From Gelatiniphilus marinus (lineage in GTDB: Bacteria > Bacteroidota > Bacteroidia > Flavobacteriales > Flavobacteriaceae): a stretch of DNA of 64,000 bases. Below are positions 59,538 to 64,000 of the stretch, in pieces. The number at the start of each line of letters is the position of its first letter. Within the stretch, counting starts at the first letter, position 1. The stretch lies in the NCBI RefSeq assembly GCF_042678305.1, contig NZ_JBHUDT010000005.1. One strand, written 5' to 3'. The notes below the pieces were generated by a model. The model was not told where the DNA came from. It saw only the letters and a list, made by a program, of their open reading frames with translations, and made no database searches. Position numbers and translations under genes: made by a program.

Positions 59538-60833
59538 CTATTTACGGCTTTTGTTTACAGACTTGTTTAGCCGATATACAAAAATATAATAGCCTATTGC
59601 CATAAAAACCAACCAACCTAGGCTAATTATAAAAACAACCTTTGTTGAGGCATTATACCTGCTAACTATAATACTGTACATAAATGCCAACATAACAAGA
59701 TAGAAGCCCCAGTTTACATATCTCCAAACCCCCATAACTTTGGTGTCTTTATTTTTCTGCTTTATTTTTTTGCGTTTTATGGTTATCCATATACCAGATA
59801 GCACTAATGATGAAATACCCAAACCAGCAACAAACCATATTATTTTTGTTAGCAAACCCCCAAAATACCCAAAATGAAGCGGGTCTGCTATATCGTTAAC
59901 CCACATTAAAGCAGATATGTCTTCGGCTTTCTGTACTTTTATAACTTCGTAATTATTGGGGTTAATGTAAACTCTGTTTGCTCTTTGCCTAACCAAAGGC
60001 ACATCAGATTTGCCTCTTAAATAAATAGCTTGGTTACTGGTTTTAGACGGACTAATGCCGCCCACCTCCATATTTGGAATTTGCTGTTTTGCAATGGCAA
60101 TGGCTTTGTCGTAATCAATGGTATGGCTAAAATTTTCAGCTTCATGGTCTGCTACGTTTTCAGTTTTTGGCGACTTGGGGTTCACCGTATCGCCCAAACC
60201 AGCTAAATTTATGCGTTCAGCAAAATACCATAACCCAGTAATTGAAAATAGTATGGTAAATGGGATGGACCACAAACCAACCAGCCTGTGCAAGCTCCTA
60301 AAAAAAACCAAACTGCCTTTTCCGGTCTGTAGCTTAAATAATTTCTTCCACCATTTTTTATAAAAAACCAATGCGGTTACCAACGAAATTAACAACAGAA
60401 ACCCAAATATAAGCACCGTAAAATGTCCTATTTGAAAAGGAATAAACAAAAAGTAATGCAAGTCTCTAAAAAAACGTTGTATGGTTAAGTTGGCATGCCC
60501 TTGTATTTTACCGGTATAAGGGTTTGCGAACACGTAAGTTCTGCCAAGTTTTGGGCGTTCTACATACAGGATATCACACAAATAAGGCTCATCTGTTCTT
60601 AACCAATAGGTTAACTTGCCTTCTGGGAATTCTTGTTTTAGGTTTGTTAGTATAAGATTACGAGAGGCCAGGGTGTCTTGTGGCGTTGCTCTTATTTCTT
60701 TTATAAACAGCCAATCCATTTCATGGCTTAGGGTAGCTAGGGTACCAGAAAAGCATACTATAAAAAACAGTATGCTTAACTTTATACCAATCCAACTATG
60801 GATTTTAAAGAATATTTTTTTGTTAATAGCCAC
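59538..60833 (-). CDS. PepSY-associated transmembrane protein, iron-uptake type
   Basis: A 431-residue inner membrane protein of the PepSY_TM family, often found beside TonB-dependent siderophore receptors and linked to iron reduction or siderophore processing. Helices are visible at about residues 15-37, 138-160, 188-210 and 330-350, with two more near the C-terminus. PepSY-like periplasmic parts lie between (TLASRNLILTNLKQEFPEG and YDKAIAIAKQQIPNMEVGG). It starts 3 nt after the stop of the TonB-dependent receptor gene, so the two form an operon. Confidence 0.88.
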   Translation of the reverse strand: MAINKKIFFKIHSWIGIKLSILFFIVCFSGTLATLSHEMDWLFIKEIRATPQDTLASRNLILTNLKQEFPEGKLTYWLRTDEPYLCDILYVERPKLGRTYVFANPYTGKIQGHANLTIQRFFRDLHYFLFIPFQIGHFTVLIFGFLLLISLVTALVFYKKWWKKLFKLQTGKGSLVFFRSLHRLVGLWSIPFTILFSITGLWYFAERINLAGLGDTVNPKSPKTENVADHEAENFSHTIDYDKAIAIAKQQIPNMEVGGISPSKTSNQAIYLRGKSDVPLVRQRANRVYINPNNYEVIKVQKAEDISALMWVNDIADPLHFGYFGGLLTKIIWFVAGLGISSLVLSGIWITIKRKKIKQKNKDTKVMGVWRYVNWGFYLVMLAFMYSIIVSRYNASTKVVFIISLGWLVFMAIGYYIFVYRLNKSVNKSRK

Positions 60834-60836
60834 TCT

Positions 60837-63347
60837 TTAAAAAGTATATGAAACGGTAGTCATAATATTTCTGGGTTGCCCAGGAAACGACCTTAAAAAA
60901 TCATAAGCGCCAACCCAATGGGTTTTGTTAAATACATTGTTTACATTAAGTTGTATTTGAAACTTATCTACGTTGTAGTACAATGCCGTATTCACTAAGC
61001 CGTAACTAGGAAAAATTGGAACTAAACTCGCATCGCGAATAATAGAGCCTTTTCTTTCGCTTACATAATCGTAGCCCATGCCCAATCCTAAGCCATTTAA
61101 GTCTCCGTGGTCAATTACATATTTTGTCCATAAATTAAAAGTGTGTTTTGGGGCATTTGGTTTGGTGTCGCCAAATTTTTCGAGCGTTGTTGCATCGGCT
61201 TTAGAGAAAAAGGCATCGTTATAAGCATAGTTAAGCACAAGACTCCAATTGTTTTGCAACTTTCCGTAGGCATCAACTTCAAAACCTTTAGATTTTTCTT
61301 CGCCTATTTGCATCAGCCTATCAGGATTATTAAGGTCTCCGGCATCGTACAAAGCGCCATTTTGTGTTAAATCGTAATAGGCTAAGGTAACGCCCAATCG
61401 GTTTTTAAACCATTCAGACTTAAAACCAAACTCAATCAATTCGCTTGTTAACGGATCAAAAGGGCCACCAGCATCTGGGTTGTTAATAGCTGTTGCGCTT
61501 TGTGGTTGATAGCCTTTAACCCAAGTTCCATAAGCGTTAATATTTGGTGTTATTTTATAAACGGTACCAATTCTGGGTATAAAAGCATCTTGTTTTACTT
61601 TTTCTTCACTTGGTGTGTTGTAATTTATATAGTCTGTAAAGTACTCTTTTCTTAAACCAATTAAAAGGTCTAATTTTTTGTAACTGAATTGATTCTGAAT
61701 GTAAACGCCACTATTGGCCTGTTTAAATTGCGGATAATTTCTAAGCCTGTAAACGTATTTACTCATGTCCCTTAATCCGTTCTCGTTATTGGCGGTTAAA
61801 TCAAAATGTGCCACATTGGTTGTAGGGTTTCCGTTGGCATCTAAAACATAATTGTCTATGTTATTTATGTTAAACGAATTTGTAGCCGTCCCGTTTTTTA
61901 ACAAATAGGCCCGTGCCTCCAATTGAGAGCCACCGGGTTGAAGCTCTTGCTGAAAATAATCGTAGCCAACCAGTAGTTTGTTTTTAACGGCACCTATATT
62001 AAAATTGTAGTTTAGGTAGTTGTTAAAGTTTTGGTTGTTCCAAGAGCGTTTCCTGTCAAAAACACGCATAGCAACTTTTGTAATATCAAATGTACCATCG
62101 CCCAAAGCGGCAAAAGAGTTTGCTGTACGGTGCTCCAATAAATCTTCATCGTAGCTGGAGTTTAAGTATTTGCTATTAAAACTTAATTGGTCTGTAAACT
62201 TGTGTTGTAACGACAAGGTAATGTTCAAATTAAATTCATTCAAATAATCGTTGGCGGCACTTAAAGATTTTGTAATAGGTACCGAATTTAAATCGCCATT
62301 ACCAAAAACGGCTTGCCCTCTATCTATTCTTCCTTTGGAATCTTGATAAACCACATCGAAATTCAAACGGGTTTTATCGCTGGGAATAAATGAAAACGAA
62401 GGCGCAAAAACAATGTTTTTAGAAAACTGCAAATCTCTAAAGCCATCAGAATTCTCGTAGCCAATATTTAATCTGTAAAGTAGTTTTTTATCCTTGGTCA
62501 TTGGTCCGGTAAAGTCTGATAGTAATCTAAAGGTATTAAAACTGCCAATAGAAGCACTAATAGACTGTTTTTCTTCAAACAAGGGTTTTTTGGTAACGCT
62601 GTTAACCACGCCACCGGGTGATGCATTGCCAAATAAAGCAGATGCTGGCCCTTTTAAAACCTCAACACGTTCTATGTGCGGAATAAGCTGTTGTTTCCAA
62701 AAACTGGTCATAATACGCATACCATTTAGCATTAAACCAGAGTTGCGTTGGCCAGCAACCCTATGGCCTCTTATTACCAAATCGTTATAAAAAGAATGCT
62801 GGTTTACGCCGCTAATGTTTTTTACAACATCGTTAATTCTAAAAGCACCTTGGTCCAAAATAACCTCTTTGGTAACATAGCCAACAGATTGCGGAACGTC
62901 TTTTAATTTAGTTGCAGATTTGGTGGCTATAAAAGAGTTTGTGTTTTTGTAACTCTGTTCTACCCGTCCTATAATTTCTACCGCTTGCAGCTCGGTACTG
63001 TTTTCGTTTAAAACAAAATTTACAACCATGTTGTTTTTGGTTGTGGCATCAATTAATTGGTTTGCAGTTTTGTAGCCCAAAGAGCTCGCTATTATAGTAT
63101 ATGTGCCTTTTGGTGCGTATAATTTAAATGTGCCGTTTTCATCAGAAGATGTTCCTAGGCTCGTATTTTTTAAAATAACACTTACAAAAGGTATTGCAGT
63201 ATTGTTTTGAGAGGTAATTTTTCCAGATATTTCTACCGTATCAGAACTGTTTTGAGCATAAGCAAAACACATTGTTAAGTAAATTAAACTGAATAGGCTT
63301 TTTTTTAATATTCGACCAAAGCCTATATTATACTTGAGATTTTTCAT
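60837..63347 (-). CDS. TonB-dependent siderophore receptor
   Basis: An outer membrane receptor of 836 residues for ferric siderophores. A signal peptide (about residues 1-32, ending AYAQ) precedes a carboxypeptidase-regulatory-like domain (about 40-120, EISGKITSQNNTAIPFVSV). The plug follows (about 135-265, with KDVPQSVGYVTKEVILDQGAFRINDV and RVEVLKGPASALFGNASPGGVVN). A 22-strand type barrel ends in the aromatic TVSYTF. The plug signature places it with siderophore (FhuA/FoxA-like) receptors rather than SusC. A palindromic site overlaps the promoter about 170-200 nt upstream. Confidence 0.93.
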   Translation of the reverse strand: MKNLKYNIGFGRILKKSLFSLIYLTMCFAYAQNSSDTVEISGKITSQNNTAIPFVSVILKNTSLGTSSDENGTFKLYAPKGTYTIIASSLGYKTANQLIDATTKNNMVVNFVLNENSTELQAVEIIGRVEQSYKNTNSFIATKSATKLKDVPQSVGYVTKEVILDQGAFRINDVVKNISGVNQHSFYNDLVIRGHRVAGQRNSGLMLNGMRIMTSFWKQQLIPHIERVEVLKGPASALFGNASPGGVVNSVTKKPLFEEKQSISASIGSFNTFRLLSDFTGPMTKDKKLLYRLNIGYENSDGFRDLQFSKNIVFAPSFSFIPSDKTRLNFDVVYQDSKGRIDRGQAVFGNGDLNSVPITKSLSAANDYLNEFNLNITLSLQHKFTDQLSFNSKYLNSSYDEDLLEHRTANSFAALGDGTFDITKVAMRVFDRKRSWNNQNFNNYLNYNFNIGAVKNKLLVGYDYFQQELQPGGSQLEARAYLLKNGTATNSFNINNIDNYVLDANGNPTTNVAHFDLTANNENGLRDMSKYVYRLRNYPQFKQANSGVYIQNQFSYKKLDLLIGLRKEYFTDYINYNTPSEEKVKQDAFIPRIGTVYKITPNINAYGTWVKGYQPQSATAINNPDAGGPFDPLTSELIEFGFKSEWFKNRLGVTLAYYDLTQNGALYDAGDLNNPDRLMQIGEEKSKGFEVDAYGKLQNNWSLVLNYAYNDAFFSKADATTLEKFGDTKPNAPKHTFNLWTKYVIDHGDLNGLGLGMGYDYVSERKGSIIRDASLVPIFPSYGLVNTALYYNVDKFQIQLNVNNVFNKTHWVGAYDFLRSFPGQPRNIMTTVSYTF

Positions 63348-63517
63348 ATTTTTGAATAGATGTTAATTGATTTTTTTCTATGAGAGTTGATTGGCGTTTA
63401 GCCGGTATGTTGTTTGCAGACGCGTACCGGTTTCTTTATTTATTAGGGCGGCCTTAAATTCTTCATCTTTACAATGCGATTTAGGTTTTTATTGGCAATT
63501 TCCTTAAAACATTGGTG

Positions 63518-63552
63518 CAAATGTATTTATTATTTTTACTTAATCTAAATAA
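63518..63552 (-). promoter_or_regulatory. Receptor promoter with overlapping palindromic operator
   Basis: On minus the -7 box TACATTTG (63518-63525) follows a 23-nt imperfect palindrome (63530-63552) with ends TTATTT and AAATAA and an internal AGATTAAG. Its position over the -33 region and the gene it serves suggest an iron-responsive repressor site of Fur or DtxR type. The exact regulator is inferred. Confidence 0.45.
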
Positions 63553-63629
63553 GAATAATATTTTTTTATGTTAAAATTTATAACCCGTTGATTTACAGAT
63601 TGTAAATAAAACCGATACAGTTGTCATGT

Positions 63630-64000
63630 TTATTTATGCAGCTTTAATTGAATACGCTTTCGCGGAACATCAACCTCTAAAACCTTTACAATAACTTGCT
63701 GATGCAAACTAACATGATCGTTTACATCTTTTACAAAAGCATCTGATAAATTAGAGACGTGGATAAGACCGCTTTCTTTAATACCAACATCTACAAAAGC
63801 ACCAAAATTGGTTATGTTGTTTACAATACCGGGAAGCAGTTGCCCTGTTTGTAAATCGGTAATGTTTTTTATGTTTTTATCAAAAGTAAAAACTTTAGCT
63901 TGTTCGCGAATATCAAGCCCTGGTTTTTCAAGTTCTTTAACTATGTCTTGCAGTGTTGGCAAACCTACCAAATTTGTACAGTATTGTTTTAGGTTTATTT
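63630..64000 (-). CDS. Tex-type RNA-binding protein, C-terminal fragment
   Basis: The C-terminal about 123 residues of a Tex/YhgF protein, a transcription accessory protein; the rest lies beyond the right edge. The frame continues open to base 64000 (INLKQYCTN before VGLPTLQDIVKEL), so it is not a complete gene. The part shows the helical GLPTLQDIVKELEKPGLDIREQA segment and a full S1 domain (about the last 75 residues: LLPGIVNNITNFGAFVDVGIKESGLIHVSNLSD). The S1 block with NFGAFVDVG and GLIHVS is typical. Confidence 0.9.
   Translation of the reverse strand, partial: INLKQYCTNLVGLPTLQDIVKELEKPGLDIREQAKVFTFDKNIKNITDLQTGQLLPGIVNNITNFGAFVDVGIKESGLIHVSNLSDAFVKDVNDHVSLHQQVIVKVLEVDVPRKRIQLKLHK

Noticed and set aside
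63651..63668. CGCTTTCGCGGAA, resembling an arm of palindrome family B
   Set aside because: It encodes conserved residues (VPRKRIQL) in the S1 domain of the Tex fragment and has no second arm.
1..64000. tRNA, rRNA, tmRNA, RNase P RNA and CRISPR arrays
   Set aside because: I looked for T-arm patterns, conserved RNase P segments and regular spaced repeats and found none. This was by eye; a tRNAscan-SE or Infernal run would be decisive.

Overview
The window looks like chromosome of a member of the Flavobacteriaceae (phylum Bacteroidota), probably a marine or soil gliding species. The evidence is AT-rich DNA, many promoters of the TAnnTTTG (-7) type, gliding gene gldH next to a PSP1/RicT gene, proteins with type IX secretion (T9SS) C-terminal sorting domains, IPExxxVDY and viroplasmin-RNase H proteins, and a typical family gene order (PurF-like, PfkB, RNase H, purN, acpP, fabF, rnc, IPExxxVDY, pyk). 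No rRNA or tRNA gene, CRISPR array or intact insertion sequence was recognised. One 98-base run of N interrupts a repeat-rich gene.

Layout. 1-2235: haem genes (tail of a CysZ/EI24-like membrane protein, hemF, hemB). 2334-9530: a mostly co-directional run with two class C beta-lactamase-fold hydrolases, a CNNM/CBS membrane protein, Ogt, an S41 peptidase lipoprotein and a PolB-like exonuclease. 9627-13991 (minus): a 1454-residue T9SS-secreted zinc carboxypeptidase with tandem Ig-like repeats. 14348-19006: HU/SPOR protein, dprA, a YefM-YoeB toxin-antitoxin pair with a recognisable operator, trpS, plsC. 19090-21634 (minus): a lipoprotein, ECF sigma factor and inner-membrane/outer-membrane fusion operon. 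Its upstream motif recurs twice in the following kilobases, flanking recA and a broken small lipoprotein gene. 23494-26050: trhO, a U32 (TrhP-like) protein and a ferredoxin, apparently one operon for tRNA wobble-uridine hydroxylation. 26168-30291: RicT-like, GldH, PBP1A. 30667-33156: CoA-transferase subunits and an acyl-CoA thioesterase. 32121-34001 is rich in non-coding structure, including three copies of what looks like a small RNA family on the minus strand.

34002-43207 is the conserved purine, fatty acid, RNase III and pyruvate kinase block. 43370-47090 holds dxs, tadA and a umuC without an adjacent umuD. 47195-54436 is a biotin region: bioF, a DUF2007 gene, bioD, bioA, a ketosynthase-like gene, a serine hydrolase and bioB. 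Copies of one dispersed repeat lie in opposite orientation just after bioA and just after bioB. 54624-59439 holds a cupin_8 protein, recX, a T9SS protein and a DUF2807-type adhesin-like protein. 59538-63347 is an iron-uptake pair (TonB-dependent receptor and PepSY membrane protein) behind a promoter with a palindromic, iron-box-like site. The window ends in the 3' part of tex.

Themes across genes: (1) at least four dispersed palindromic repeat families, one with GAAA tetraloops and compensatory stem changes; (2) several start codons only 4-7 nt from a -7 box, suggesting leaderless mRNAs; (3) a possible self-regulated ECF regulon; (4) a possible multicopy small RNA. Apart from ORF translation, all assignments are family recognition by eye, with no database search.
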